Assembly: GCA_035465395.1 (NCBI GenBank)
Contig: DATHRK010000064.1
Coordinates: 1 to 49,524 of the forward strand
DNA: 49,524 nucleotides
Reading direction: 5' to 3'
Source: DATHRK01 sp035465395
GTDB taxonomy: Bacteria; Gemmatimonadota; Gemmatimonadetes; Longimicrobiales; RSA9
Below, in pieces: positions 27,995 through 35,701 of this stretch. The notes under the pieces were generated by a model. That model saw only the letters and a list, made by a program, of their open reading frames with translations. It was not told the DNA's origin and did not search any database. The position numbers and the translations under genes were made by a program. How positions within the stretch are numbered: position 1 is the stretch's first letter; the number at the start of each line of letters is the position of its first letter.

Positions 27995-28393
27995 TTACCT
28001 ACCTTCGCTTTCGGCCCGATCGATCGCGGCCGCGAGGCTATCGAGGGTGGACTGGCTGAGACGCGTGTCGGACATGCGTAGCAGCGCGACGGCGGCCTCT
28101 TCGGGCGATCCGTCGAAGAAGGTGCGTACGACGTGGGACAGCGCCGCCGCGCGGGCGCGCTCCGGAGCGACCACGGGCTCATAGACGTAGCGCCCGGCGC
28201 TCTCGCGGTGACGCACCCGGCCCTTTTCCTCCAGGACCCGCAGCGTCGCGCGCACCGCCGAATAGCTCGGCGGATCCGCCAGGTCCTCCCGGACCTCGGC
28301 CACCGAACCTTCGCCGCGTTGGAACAGCACGTCCATGATCTGCCGCTCGCGTCGACTGAGGTTGCTCAAGTAGGATTCGTTTCGTGCGACCAT
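27995..28393 (-). CDS. BlaI/MecI-family transcriptional repressor
   Basis: 132 aa. Winged-helix N-terminus: LSRRERQIMDVLFQRGEGSVAEVREDL followed by YSAVRATLRVLEEKGRVRHRESAGRYVYEP, the standard BlaI DNA-binding domain. The C-terminal dimerisation helices include RTFFDGSPEEAAVALL and STLDSLAAAIDRAES. The M56 gene starts just inside its 5'-proximal spacing (ATG at 27990, 5 nt after this gene's stop). It probably binds the dyads at 28416-28453, repressing its own operon and perhaps the divergent FAD oxidoreductase. Confidence 0.93.
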   Translation of the reverse strand: MVARNESYLSNLSRRERQIMDVLFQRGEGSVAEVREDLADPPSYSAVRATLRVLEEKGRVRHRESAGRYVYEPVVAPERARAAALSHVVRTFFDGSPEEAAVALLRMSDTRLSQSTLDSLAAAIDRAESEGR

Positions 28394-28415
28394 TCTGTTT
28401 CGTCCAGGGCTGTGC

Positions 28416-28453
28416 TGCTAGATTTTCAGCATCAAGGTGCTGGATTTCTAGCA
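28416..28453. promoter_or_regulatory. Tandem dyad operator for the BlaI-type repressor
   Basis: Two 16-bp dyads, TGCTAGATTTTCAGCA (28416-28431) and TGCTGGATTTCTAGCA (28438-28453), each with TGCT...AGCA arms. Their centres are 22 bp apart, two helical turns, and the pair is itself an inverted repeat. The block is AT-rich against its surroundings and lies 23 nt upstream of blaI and 28 nt before the chosen start of the divergent gene. Confidence 0.7.
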
Positions 28454-28481
28454 TCCCCGCATCCGCGTGTCAAGGGTCCCG

Positions 28482-29918
28482 ATGGTAGCGGGACCCGATG
28501 CGGTCGTCGTTGGGGGCGGGCCGAACGGTCTCGTGGCCGCGGTGGAGCTGGCCCGGCGAGGCGTCGGGGTCACGCTGATCGAAGCCGCGGAGTCGGTCGG
28601 CGGCGGCCTCCGGTCGCGTGCGCTCACCGAGCCCGGCTACGTCCACGACGTCTGTGCGTCGGTGTTTCCGATGGGAATCGGATCGCCGATCCTGGAGCGG
28701 TTGCCACTCGCGGGGCACGGCCTGCGCTGGGTCCAACCCGAGATCCCCCTCGCCCACCCGCTGGACGGCGGACGGGCGGTCGTCGCCTACCGGTCCCTGG
28801 AACGCACGGTGGAGGGCCTGGGCGCCGACGGCCCGGCGTACGCGTCGCTGGTCGGTGAGATCGCGTCGCGCTGGCCGGCCTTCGCCCGCGACATCCTGGG
28901 ACCGCCCCGGCTGCCGCGCTCGCCCCTGCTCCTGGCACGGTTCGGCATGCGCGGCGTGCGCGCCGCGGCCTCGGTGGCCGCCTCTTCTTTTCGGGGCGAG
29001 GAGGCGCGCGCGCTCTTCGCCGGGTGCGCGGCGCACTCCTTCCTGCCCCTGGAGCGGGGGCCGTCTGCCGCCTTCGCGATGGTCCTGCTGGGCGCCGCAC
29101 ACGCGGTCGGCTGGCCGTTCGTCGAGGGCGGCTCGCAGCGCCTGGCGGACGCGCTCGCATCGCTCCTGACGTCGCACGGCGGACGCGTCGAGACCGGCCG
29201 GCGCGTGCGCGACCTGGCGGAGCTTCCGGACGCGCAGGCGGTGCTGCTGGACCTCGCGCCCGCCCAGCTCCTGGAGTTGGCGGACGGACGCCTGCCGACC
29301 GGGTACGCCCGCAAGCTGGCGTCGTACGACTACGGCCCGGCCGTGTTCAAGATGGATTGGGCGCTGTCGGGGCCGATCCCCTGGGAGGCGGAGGTCTGCC
29401 GGCGGGCCGGCACGGTGCACCTCGGAGGCACCTTGGACGAGATCGCCGCCTCGGAGAGGGCGCCCTGGGAGGGGCGGCTCGCGCGCCGACCGTTCGTCCT
29501 CGTCGCGCAGGCGACCCCGTTCGACCCCAGTCGGGCGCCGCGAGACGGCCACACCGCATGGGCGTACTGCCACGTGCCCGCGTATTATCAAGGCGACGCA
29601 TCGGCGGTGATCGAGGCCCAGATCGAGCGGTTCGCGCCGGGCTTCGCCGAGACGATCGTCGCGCGCAGCGTGCGCACGCCGGCGGACATCGAGAACGACA
29701 ACCCTTCCTACGTGGGCGGTCACGTGGTCGGCGGCGTGCCGACCTACCGGCAGCTCCTGACGCGCCCGACGAGGTCGCTGAGGCCCTACGCGACGCCGCT
29801 TGCCGGCGTCTACCTCTGCTCGCAGTACACTCCCCCGGGCGGCGGCGTACACGGCATGTGCGGCTTGCACGCGGCCCGCGCCGCGCTGGGGGACCTGGGG
29901 ATCGCGGCGGGGGCCTGA
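28482..29918 (+). CDS. FAD-dependent oxidoreductase, phytoene-desaturase-like
   Basis: 478 aa. The N-terminal dinucleotide fold reads AVVVGGGPNGLVAAVELARRGVGVTLIEA, followed by the GGGLRSR motif of amine-oxidase/phytoene-desaturase proteins. The C-terminal FAD motif is GVYLCSQYTPPGGGVHGMCGLHAARAAL. The ATG at 28482 is preferred (AAGGG 6 nt upstream) over a GTG at 28467. The overall layout resembles the PYROXD2/COG1233 group rather than true carotenoid desaturases; the substrate is unknown. It shares its regulatory gap with the BlaI system. Confidence 0.85.
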   Translation: MVAGPDAVVVGGGPNGLVAAVELARRGVGVTLIEAAESVGGGLRSRALTEPGYVHDVCASVFPMGIGSPILERLPLAGHGLRWVQPEIPLAHPLDGGRAVVAYRSLERTVEGLGADGPAYASLVGEIASRWPAFARDILGPPRLPRSPLLLARFGMRGVRAAASVAASSFRGEEARALFAGCAAHSFLPLERGPSAAFAMVLLGAAHAVGWPFVEGGSQRLADALASLLTSHGGRVETGRRVRDLAELPDAQAVLLDLAPAQLLELADGRLPTGYARKLASYDYGPAVFKMDWALSGPIPWEAEVCRRAGTVHLGGTLDEIAASERAPWEGRLARRPFVLVAQATPFDPSRAPRDGHTAWAYCHVPAYYQGDASAVIEAQIERFAPGFAETIVARSVRTPADIENDNPSYVGGHVVGGVPTYRQLLTRPTRSLRPYATPLAGVYLCSQYTPPGGGVHGMCGLHAARAALGDLGIAAGA

Positions 29919-30039
29919 CTTGGCGCCGCCGGCCTGCCGAGGGCCGGGCAACCATCCCGCTTTCGGGCCGCGTCTCACAGGTGCACGAAGAGGCACGTAC
30001 ACGGGTTCGTTTTCCACTGGACATACTCTGGAGGTTTGC

Positions 30040-30888
30040 GTGACGAGGTTCGCAATGCGCGCCGGAGGCGCGGGGGTCGCCGCGCTGCTCGGCCTGGCCC
30101 TTCTCGGGCCGACGGCCGCGGAGGCTCAACGTACCGAGCGCGAGGATCGGGAGCGGGACCTGACGGTGCACCTGCGCGACGCGGAGGGGCGCCTGAGGGA
30201 ACTGATGAGCACCTACGAGTTGCGTCTCAGTCGGGCGCAACTGGGCGTCTCCATCGAGGACGACGACCTCGGAGCGCGGGTGTCGAGCGTGCTCGAGGAC
30301 GGGCCCGCCGAGGAGGCGGGTCTCCGGGAGGGCGATGTCATCGTGGCGCTCGACGGCACCGACCTCGGCAGCTCCATCGAAGACGAGGACGAGGACGAGG
30401 ATTGGGGCCCGACCCGCCGGCTGATGCGACTGATGGCGGATGTGGAGCCGGGCGATGACGTGCGGGTCGACTATCTGCGCGACGGTCGGCGCCAGAGCGT
30501 GATCGTCACGGCGCGCCGCCGAGGCGGTGTCTTCGTCACCCGGGGCGTCCCGTTGGGCGGGGCATTCCGCGTCGACGGCGAGCCCGGCGGCGCGTGGCGG
30601 TTCGCCATGTTCGGTGGAGAGTTCCGCGGCGCCAAGCTGGCCGACGTGAACGCCGGCCTGGGGTCCTATTTCGGCGTCGACAGCGGGGCTCTCGTGCTGG
30701 ACGTCGACGACGACGCCAACGACCTGGGGCTACGGCCGGGAGACGTGATCGTGGAGATCGGGGGCAGGAAGGTCGAGGACTCCTCCGACGCCTACCGGAT
30801 TCTGGGGTCCTACGAACGGGGAGAGCGCTTGCGCGTCGTGGTGGTGCGCGAGCGCGGCCGGGTGACCCTGGAGACCACGACCGACTGA
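30040..30888 (+). CDS. Exported protein with two PDZ domains
   Basis: 282 aa. The GTG at 30040 has GGAGG five nt upstream; an ATG at 30055 is too far from it. The signal peptide ends at AAEAQ. A short charged helix (EREDRERDLTVHLRDAEGRLRELM) precedes PDZ1 (QLGVSIEDDDLGARVSSVLEDGPAEEAGLREGDVIVALDG), an acidic insert of alternating Glu/Asp, and PDZ2 (YFGVDSGALVLDVDDDANDLGLRPGDVIVEIGGRKV). No protease domain is present, so it is probably an adaptor in the envelope. A hairpin separates it from pyrE. Confidence 0.88.
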   Translation: MTRFAMRAGGAGVAALLGLALLGPTAAEAQRTEREDRERDLTVHLRDAEGRLRELMSTYELRLSRAQLGVSIEDDDLGARVSSVLEDGPAEEAGLREGDVIVALDGTDLGSSIEDEDEDEDWGPTRRLMRLMADVEPGDDVRVDYLRDGRRQSVIVTARRRGGVFVTRGVPLGGAFRVDGEPGGAWRFAMFGGEFRGAKLADVNAGLGSYFGVDSGALVLDVDDDANDLGLRPGDVIVEIGGRKVEDSSDAYRILGSYERGERLRVVVVRERGRVTLETTTD

Positions 30889-30898
30889 CCTGCGGCAG

Positions 30899-30932
30899 CG
30901 CGGGCCGGCGGCTTGACGGATGCCGGCCCGCG
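30899..30932 (+). terminator. GC-rich hairpin between the PDZ gene and pyrE
   Basis: CGCGGGCCGGC (30899-30909) pairs perfectly with GCCGGCCCGCG (30922-30932), loop 12 nt. There is no U-tract, so it could equally be a processing site or attenuator. Confidence 0.5.
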
Positions 30933-30947
30933 CGGCATCTGAGTCGC

Positions 30948-31505
30948 ATGGATCCCAGAGACCGCCTGCTCGCCCTCCTGCGGGAGCGTTCGCTGACCCG
31001 CGGGGATTTCGTCCTCTCCAGCGGCGCGCGTTCCGACTACTACATCGACGGCCGTCGGACGACGATGTCGGGGCAGGGCCAGGTGCTGCTGGGCCAGGTC
31101 GGACTCGCCATGCTGGACCGCGCCGGCTGGGCGCCGGCGGCCGTGGGCGGTCTCACCCTGGGTGCCGACCCGGTGGCCTACGCGATCGCGCACGCCGCAA
31201 CCCTCCAGGGGCGCGGGCTGGACGCCTTCACGGTGCGCAAGGAGGCCAAGGAGCACGGCGCCGGACGGCGTGTCGAGGGCCCGGTGGAGCCAGGGGACGA
31301 GGTCGTGGTGGTGGAGGACGTCCTGTCGACGGGGGGCAGCGCCCTTCGAGCCGTGGATGTCATGGAAGCGTTCGGGGCCCGTGTGCTGGGCGTGCTCGTC
31401 CTCGTGGACCGCGAGATGGGCGGACCCGAAGCCATCGCGGCGCGGGGCTATGCGCTCGTGTCCGCGTGCACCGCCTCCGAGCTGCTCGCCGGGTCCCCGG
31501 GGTAG
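30948..31505 (+). CDS. pyrE: Orotate phosphoribosyltransferase
   Basis: 185 aa, the pyrimidine-biosynthesis enzyme converting orotate and PRPP to OMP. Motifs: FVLSSGARSDYYIDGRRTTM near the N-terminus, VGGLTLGADPVAYA, VRKEAKEHGAGRRVEG with the catalytic-loop Lys/His, and the PRPP-binding VVVVEDVLSTGGSAL. The ATG at 30948 is just after the hairpin. Its 3' end overlaps the convergent isomerase gene by 58 bp. No other pyrimidine gene is nearby. Confidence 0.93.
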   Translation: MDPRDRLLALLRERSLTRGDFVLSSGARSDYYIDGRRTTMSGQGQVLLGQVGLAMLDRAGWAPAAVGGLTLGADPVAYAIAHAATLQGRGLDAFTVRKEAKEHGAGRRVEGPVEPGDEVVVVEDVLSTGGSALRAVDVMEAFGARVLGVLVLVDREMGGPEAIAARGYALVSACTASELLAGSPG

Positions 31506-32509
31506 AGCCTCCGCACCAGGTCGGCCCGCTCCAGCACCGCAGCGCGCGCCAGCGCGACGCCCTGCCTCTCCGAGGCCAGAGCCGCCATCGCGGCGCTCTT
31601 CACTTCCGCGGGTTCCGCCTCCGCGCCGAAGTCCAGGGCGATCGCCCAGGCTTGCGCCTGCAGGACGACGTCGCGCGTGGCTCTCTCGCGCTCCGCCGCG
31701 GTCGCCGCGAGACCGTGCCGCTCGGCCTCCCGCAGGAGCGCGGCGTGGCCGTCGGTCGCGGCGCCGGCCACCGAGTCCGCCCAGGCGCGCGCTGCCAGCC
31801 GGGCGTGCTCGCCCGGGACCAGGCGCCCGGCAATGTCCCGGCGGACTTCCTCCAGCGGGAGAATGCGCCGTTCTTCGACCCGCAGGACGTGGAAGCCGAA
31901 CACCGTGCGGACGACGGGACTGATGTCGCCCGGCTCCAGGGCCTCCGCGGCCTCCCAGAACGGCTCCACCCAATCGCCGCGGCGGGCGGGCCGCAGGAGG
32001 CCTCCTCGAGCGGCCGCGCCTGGCTCCTCGCTCACCTCGGCGGCCACCGACGCGAAGTCCTCTCCGGCCAGAATGCGGTTCCTCGCCCCGACCGCCCGGA
32101 CCTGCGCCCGTCCCGCGGCCGATAGGGACGCGGCCTCGTCGGCCAGCAATACGAGGTGGCGCACGGTGAGCTCGAGCTCGGGATCTTCCAGGTAAGCCGC
32201 TTCGATCGCCTCGGCGGAGAGCCCGCTTCGCCGGAGAGCGACCTCATCCTGCAGGCGGCGCAGGGTGGCGGAATCGAGTTTCTCGGTGACGGCGGGTGCC
32301 ACCAGCTCCCGCAGGCGCCCCTCGGCTACGGCGGCGCCGAATCCCGACAGGGTGGCCAGGTCGCGGCGCTGGCCTGCCGAAAGCGCCCCGAGCTCCTGGG
32401 CGCCGTATTCGATCGGCCCTATGCGCAGCGCCGGCGCCGGCGCCTCCCCGCATGTGGAGAGCGCGAGCGCCAGGACGGCGGCGACGCTCGCGGCTCTACC
32501 GCCGACCAC
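31448..32509 (-). CDS. PpiC-type peptidyl-prolyl isomerase lipoprotein
   Basis: 353 aa. Signal AAVLALALSTC is a lipobox-like end (STC). The N-terminal helical region resembles SurA/PrsA chaperone arms. The parvulin domain covers about 112-218: VRHLVLL, AGEDFASVAAEVSEEP, GGLLRPARRGDWVEPFWEAAEALEPGDIS and FGFHVLRVEERR. A further helical arm and an Ala-rich end follow. It begins 10 nt after dnaN on the same strand, so it may be co-transcribed with the replication genes. It should fold exported proteins in the periplasm. Confidence 0.88.
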   Translation of the reverse strand: MVGGRAASVAAVLALALSTCGEAPAPALRIGPIEYGAQELGALSAGQRRDLATLSGFGAAVAEGRLRELVAPAVTEKLDSATLRRLQDEVALRRSGLSAEAIEAAYLEDPELELTVRHLVLLADEAASLSAAGRAQVRAVGARNRILAGEDFASVAAEVSEEPGAAARGGLLRPARRGDWVEPFWEAAEALEPGDISPVVRTVFGFHVLRVEERRILPLEEVRRDIAGRLVPGEHARLAARAWADSVAGAATDGHAALLREAERHGLAATAAERERATRDVVLQAQAWAIALDFGAEAEPAEVKSAAMAALASERQGVALARAAVLERADLVRRLYPGDPASSSEAVHADTSA

Positions 32510-32518
32510 GAGGGCTCC

Positions 32519-33631
32519 TCAATCCAGAAGGCGCAGCGGCATCACGAGGCAGAGGTAGTCGCCCGTCTCTTCGTCCTGGTCCGCCGGCTCGATCGTGCTC
32601 GCGCGCTCGGGCCCTTTGAAGGTCATCTTCACGTCCTCCCCGGGCATGAAGCGAAGCACCTCCAGCAGATAGTTGGCGTTGAACCCGATGTCGAGCGGCT
32701 CGCCCCGGTAATCGACCTCGAGGTCCTCGCTTGCTTCACCGAGGTCGGGCGTCTCGACCGCAAACCTGAGGATGGGTCCGTTGAAGGACAGCCGGACACG
32801 GTGGGTCTGATCGCTGGCGACGACCGCCATGCGCCGCAGGGAGTGCGAGAACTGCTCCTTGTCGATGCGCGCCACCTTGTCGTTGTCCTTCGGAATCACT
32901 CCCTCGTAGTTCGGGTACGGCCCCTCGATGACGCGGGTGAAGACCCTGGTACCCTCCGCGCGGAACCCCAGATGGTTCTCGGTCCGCGCCACCCGGACTT
33001 CCTTCTGGCCCGCGAAGAGCCTGTCCACCTGCGCCAGCGCCTTGGGCGGCACGATGATGTCCTCCTCGGGCGCGCCGTCGTTGGACCCTGCGACCCGGAT
33101 CCGCGCGAGCCGGTGACCGTTCGTCGCCACCATCACCGAGGAGTCCGAACGCAGCTGCCACAGCACGCCGTTCAGAATGGGCCGGCTCTCCTCGGTCGAC
33201 ACCGCGAAGGATGTGCGGCCGATCATGCCCGTAAGACGCCCACCGGAGACCGTCCAGCCCGCATCGAAGTCGACCTCCGGGAAGGTGGGGAACTCATCGC
33301 GGGCGAGGCCGTTCAGCTTGAAGGACGCCTTGCCGCAGACGAGCGAAAGCCGCTCGCCCTTCGCCGAGATGTGGATCGGCTGCTCGGGCAGCTCCCGGGC
33401 CAGCTCCTGGAGCTTCTTCGCCGGAACGGTGAGCGCTCCCGACTCCTCCACATCGGCAGGGACGGCGACACTGACAGAAATGTCCAGGTCCGTGCCGCTG
33501 ATCCTCACCCCATCGTCCTCTGCTTCTATCAGGATGTTCGAAAGCACCGGCAGCGTCGTCCTTGCTGGAATCGTCGCTACGACCGACGCGAGCCCCTGCT
33601 GGAAGTTCTCCCGCGTGATGGAGAATTTCAT
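32519..33631 (-). CDS. dnaN: DNA polymerase III beta sliding clamp
   Basis: 370 aa, full length for DnaN. It starts MKFSITRENFQQGLASVVATIPARTTLPVLSNILIEA and ends LCLVMPLRLLD, the conserved MPMRL-type terminus. Internal marks: TNGHRLA, PPKALAQV and FIEGPYPNYEGVIPKD. The ATG at 33631 is used; a longer frame to 33913 crosses inverted repeats and has no homology. It lies 348 nt downstream of dnaA. Confidence 0.97.
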   Translation of the reverse strand: MKFSITRENFQQGLASVVATIPARTTLPVLSNILIEAEDDGVRISGTDLDISVSVAVPADVEESGALTVPAKKLQELARELPEQPIHISAKGERLSLVCGKASFKLNGLARDEFPTFPEVDFDAGWTVSGGRLTGMIGRTSFAVSTEESRPILNGVLWQLRSDSSVMVATNGHRLARIRVAGSNDGAPEEDIIVPPKALAQVDRLFAGQKEVRVARTENHLGFRAEGTRVFTRVIEGPYPNYEGVIPKDNDKVARIDKEQFSHSLRRMAVVASDQTHRVRLSFNGPILRFAVETPDLGEASEDLEVDYRGEPLDIGFNANYLLEVLRFMPGEDVKMTFKGPERASTIEPADQDEETGDYLCLVMPLRLLD

Positions 33632-33775
33632 GAGATCCCCGCCCCCTCTCCTCGGCGTTGTTCCACACGCCCTGAGGATGATGTTTTCATGATAGAAAGA
33701 ACCAGCCGTAGTAGTAGGCGGTGTTGACTTGTGGAAAGGACCCGGTGACAGGTCCGCAACAGCCCTGAACCGCGG

Positions 33776-33809
33776 GCCATTCCGTGATGCGCGGGGCCTG
33801 CGGAATGGC
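33776..33809. repeat. Inverted repeat in the dnaA-dnaN gap (9-bp arms)
   Basis: GCCATTCCG (33776-33784) pairs with CGGAATGGC (33801-33809), 16-nt loop. Confidence 0.6.
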
Positions 33810-33838
33810 GTCCTGAAGCGATGTGGGTAACCCGATGA

Positions 33839-33869
33839 TCTCCACGGACGGTCCCGATGTCCGTGGAGA
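33839..33869. repeat. Inverted repeat in the dnaA-dnaN gap (11-bp arms)
   Basis: TCTCCACGGAC (33839-33849) pairs perfectly with GTCCGTGGAGA (33859-33869), 9-nt loop. It could act as a dnaA transcription terminator or as an origin structure. Confidence 0.65.
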
Positions 33870-33979
33870 GGCAGGCCGGATTCCACGCCCGCCCACAGCG
33901 TATCCACGTCCACGTCGGAAGAGGCGGAGTCTGTCGGCGGTAGCCGATTCCCGACCCGGGCCGGGCCGGAGCACGGCCG

Positions 33980-35347
33980 TCACGCGAGAAGCTCGCGTCG
34001 GAGGTCGTCGATGCGCTCCTTGAATCTCGCATCCTGCTCGAGCTCGCCCTCCACCTTCTGTACGGAGTGGATCACGGTCGAATGGTCGCGCCCGCCGAAG
34101 TGGCGGCCGATCTCGACGAGGGGAAGTTCGAGCAGCTCGCGCATCAGGTACATGGCAACCTGGCGCGGTACGGTGAGATTCTTCGTACGCCGGCGCGAGG
34201 TGAGTCCGTCCACCGTGACGCCGTAGTTGTCGGCGACGAGCCCGCGCACGCCCTCGGGAGTCAACAGGTCTTCCTGATCGACCTGGAGCACGCTGCTGAG
34301 AGCCTCCCGGGTGAGCTCCAACGTGATATCGCGCTGCGTCAGGCTCGAGTAGGCGAGGAGCTTGATCACCGCGCCTTCGAGCTCGCGTACACTGGAGCGA
34401 CAATGACGGGCGATGAACTCCAGGACGCCGTCGGCGAGGACGAGCTGATCCTCCTCGGCCTTCTTGCGCAGGATCGCCACCCGGGTTTCCAGGTCGGGCG
34501 GCTTGATGTCGGTGACCAGGCCCCACTCGAAACGGGACACGAGCCGCTCCTCGAGCCCCGGGATCTCCTTCGGCGGCCGGTCACTGGTCACGACGATCTG
34601 ACGCTGCGCGTCGTACAGCGCGTTGAACGTGTGGAAGAACTCTTCCTGCGTGCGTTCCTTCTCGCCGAGGAAGTGCACGTCGTCGATCAGCAGGACGTCG
34701 ATCTCCCTGTAGCGCCTCCGGAACTCGGCCATGCTCCCACCCTGGATCGACGCGATCAGATCGTTGGTGAAGCGCTCGCTGGACACGTAGGCGACGCACT
34801 TGCCCGGGTCGCGACCGCGCACGGCGTGGCCGATGGCGTGCATGAGGTGGGTCTTGCCCAGCCCCACTCCACCGTAGATGAAGAGGGGGTTGTACATCCG
34901 TGCCGGCGCCTCGGCGACGGCGTGGCAGGCCGCCGACGACAACTGGTTGTTGCTGCCCACCACGAACCGCTCGAAGGTGTAGCGTTCGTTGAGCGGCGCT
35001 CCGACCTGGGCCGCCCGCGCGACCGGCGGCGACACCACGGGTTCCGGCGCGGACGGCGTCGGTGGCGGCGGCGCTGCGGCGATGACCGGGCCGTCGCCCT
35101 CGTGGTGCTGGAATGAGATCGTCAGTCGGCGGCCGAAGAGGCCCTCGGAGATGTCTTCGAGGACCGTTCCGTACTTGTCCTCGATCCATTCTGCGGCGAA
35201 TTCGCTGCCCGTTTCCACGGCCAGCAGGTCCTGCGACAGGGCTACCGGCTCCGTCCGGTCCAACCAGGTCCTGTAGCTCTGGTCCGGGAGCAGCACGCGT
35301 GCGTGCTCCAGGATCTGGCTCCAGGCCTCGGAGGGGGTCAACTCCAT
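33980..35347 (-). CDS. dnaA: Chromosomal replication initiator DnaA
   Basis: 455 aa. Domain I: SEAWSQILEHARVLLPDQSYRTWL. Domain II is a Pro/Ala-rich linker. The AAA+ domain has Walker A GGVGLGKTH at about residues 157-165, Walker B LLIDDVHFL and the sensor region VTSDRPP. The DNA-binding signature is EIGRHFGGRDHSTVIHSV near the C-terminus. The ATG at 35347 is chosen because upstream frame is unconserved; no strong ribosome site is seen. It is divergent from rpmH across 197 nt, which contains TTGTCCACA (minus strand of 35413-35421), one mismatch from a DnaA box. Confidence 0.98.
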   Translation of the reverse strand: MELTPSEAWSQILEHARVLLPDQSYRTWLDRTEPVALSQDLLAVETGSEFAAEWIEDKYGTVLEDISEGLFGRRLTISFQHHEGDGPVIAAAPPPPTPSAPEPVVSPPVARAAQVGAPLNERYTFERFVVGSNNQLSSAACHAVAEAPARMYNPLFIYGGVGLGKTHLMHAIGHAVRGRDPGKCVAYVSSERFTNDLIASIQGGSMAEFRRRYREIDVLLIDDVHFLGEKERTQEEFFHTFNALYDAQRQIVVTSDRPPKEIPGLEERLVSRFEWGLVTDIKPPDLETRVAILRKKAEEDQLVLADGVLEFIARHCRSSVRELEGAVIKLLAYSSLTQRDITLELTREALSSVLQVDQEDLLTPEGVRGLVADNYGVTVDGLTSRRRTKNLTVPRQVAMYLMRELLELPLVEIGRHFGGRDHSTVIHSVQKVEGELEQDARFKERIDDLRRELLA

Positions 35348-35471
35348 GCGCTTGATTTCAACCAGAAATGAGACGGTCGCCCCGAGAGCGGCGGGCAAAG
35401 ATGGTGGCCCAATGTGGACAAGTCAAATCGCCGCGCAGGTGCTTGTCGCGTATGGCTTTGGGGCCAACGCC

Positions 35472-35501
35472 TTGACCTTTCCGGATCGTTTGGGATAGCT
35501 T
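35472..35501 (+). promoter_or_regulatory. Candidate sigma-70 promoter for rpmH
   Basis: TTGACC (35472-35477), 18-nt spacer, TAGCTT (35496-35501), 43 nt before the rpmH ATG. The -10 match is moderate. Confidence 0.4.
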
Positions 35502-35544
35502 ATCGGGCTGTCAACCGAAGCGAGCACACGAGGGGATGTGATCC

Positions 35545-35697
35545 ATGGGCAAGCCCACATACCGGCCGCGAAACCGGAAGAGAAAGAACAAGCACGGGTT
35601 TCGCGCACGCATGAGCACGCGCGGCGGCCGGAAGGTGCTGGCGGCCCGCCGCCGCCGCGGGCGGCGCAAACTGGTGGTCCGCATCGGCTCGAAGTAG
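35545..35697 (+). CDS. rpmH: 50S ribosomal protein L34
   Basis: 50 aa, highly basic. Core motif RNRKRKNKHGFRARMSTRGGRKVLAARRRRGR is the L34 signature; the tail (LVVRIGSK) is slightly longer than in most L34. GAGGGG precedes the ATG at 35545. It is first gene of the rightward rpmH-rnpA-yidD-yidC operon and is divergent from dnaA, the classic origin arrangement. Confidence 0.95.
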   Translation: MGKPTYRPRNRKRKNKHGFRARMSTRGGRKVLAARRRRGRRKLVVRIGSK

Positions 35698-35701
35698 CGC
35701 C

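Larger units (their letters stand above)
33632..33979. other. dnaA-dnaN intergenic region, candidate oriC element
   Basis: 348 nt without a gene. It contains two perfect inverted repeats and several near-DnaA boxes: TTACCCACA (33822-33830, minus strand, one mismatch to TTATCCACA), CTTTCCACA (minus strand, around 33731) and GTATCCACG near 33900. The part next to dnaN (33675-33730) is AT-richer than its surroundings. An origin here is plausible but not proven; the rpmH-dnaA gap and the parA-upstream gap are rivals. Confidence 0.45.

Noticed and set aside
24398..28393. Beta-lactam resistance locus
   Set aside because: BlaI and M56 are present, but there is no penicillin-sensing domain and no beta-lactamase or PBP2a gene.
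33632..33913. N-terminal extension of dnaN or a small gene in the dnaA-dnaN gap
   Set aside because: Homology starts exactly at the MKFSI ATG; the extension crosses inverted repeats and DnaA-box-like sites.
35414..35614. Open frame overlapping rpmH as a Thermus-like N-terminal extension of rnpA
   Set aside because: It is in the rnpA frame but ends with a stop at 35612-35614, so it cannot be joined to RnpA.
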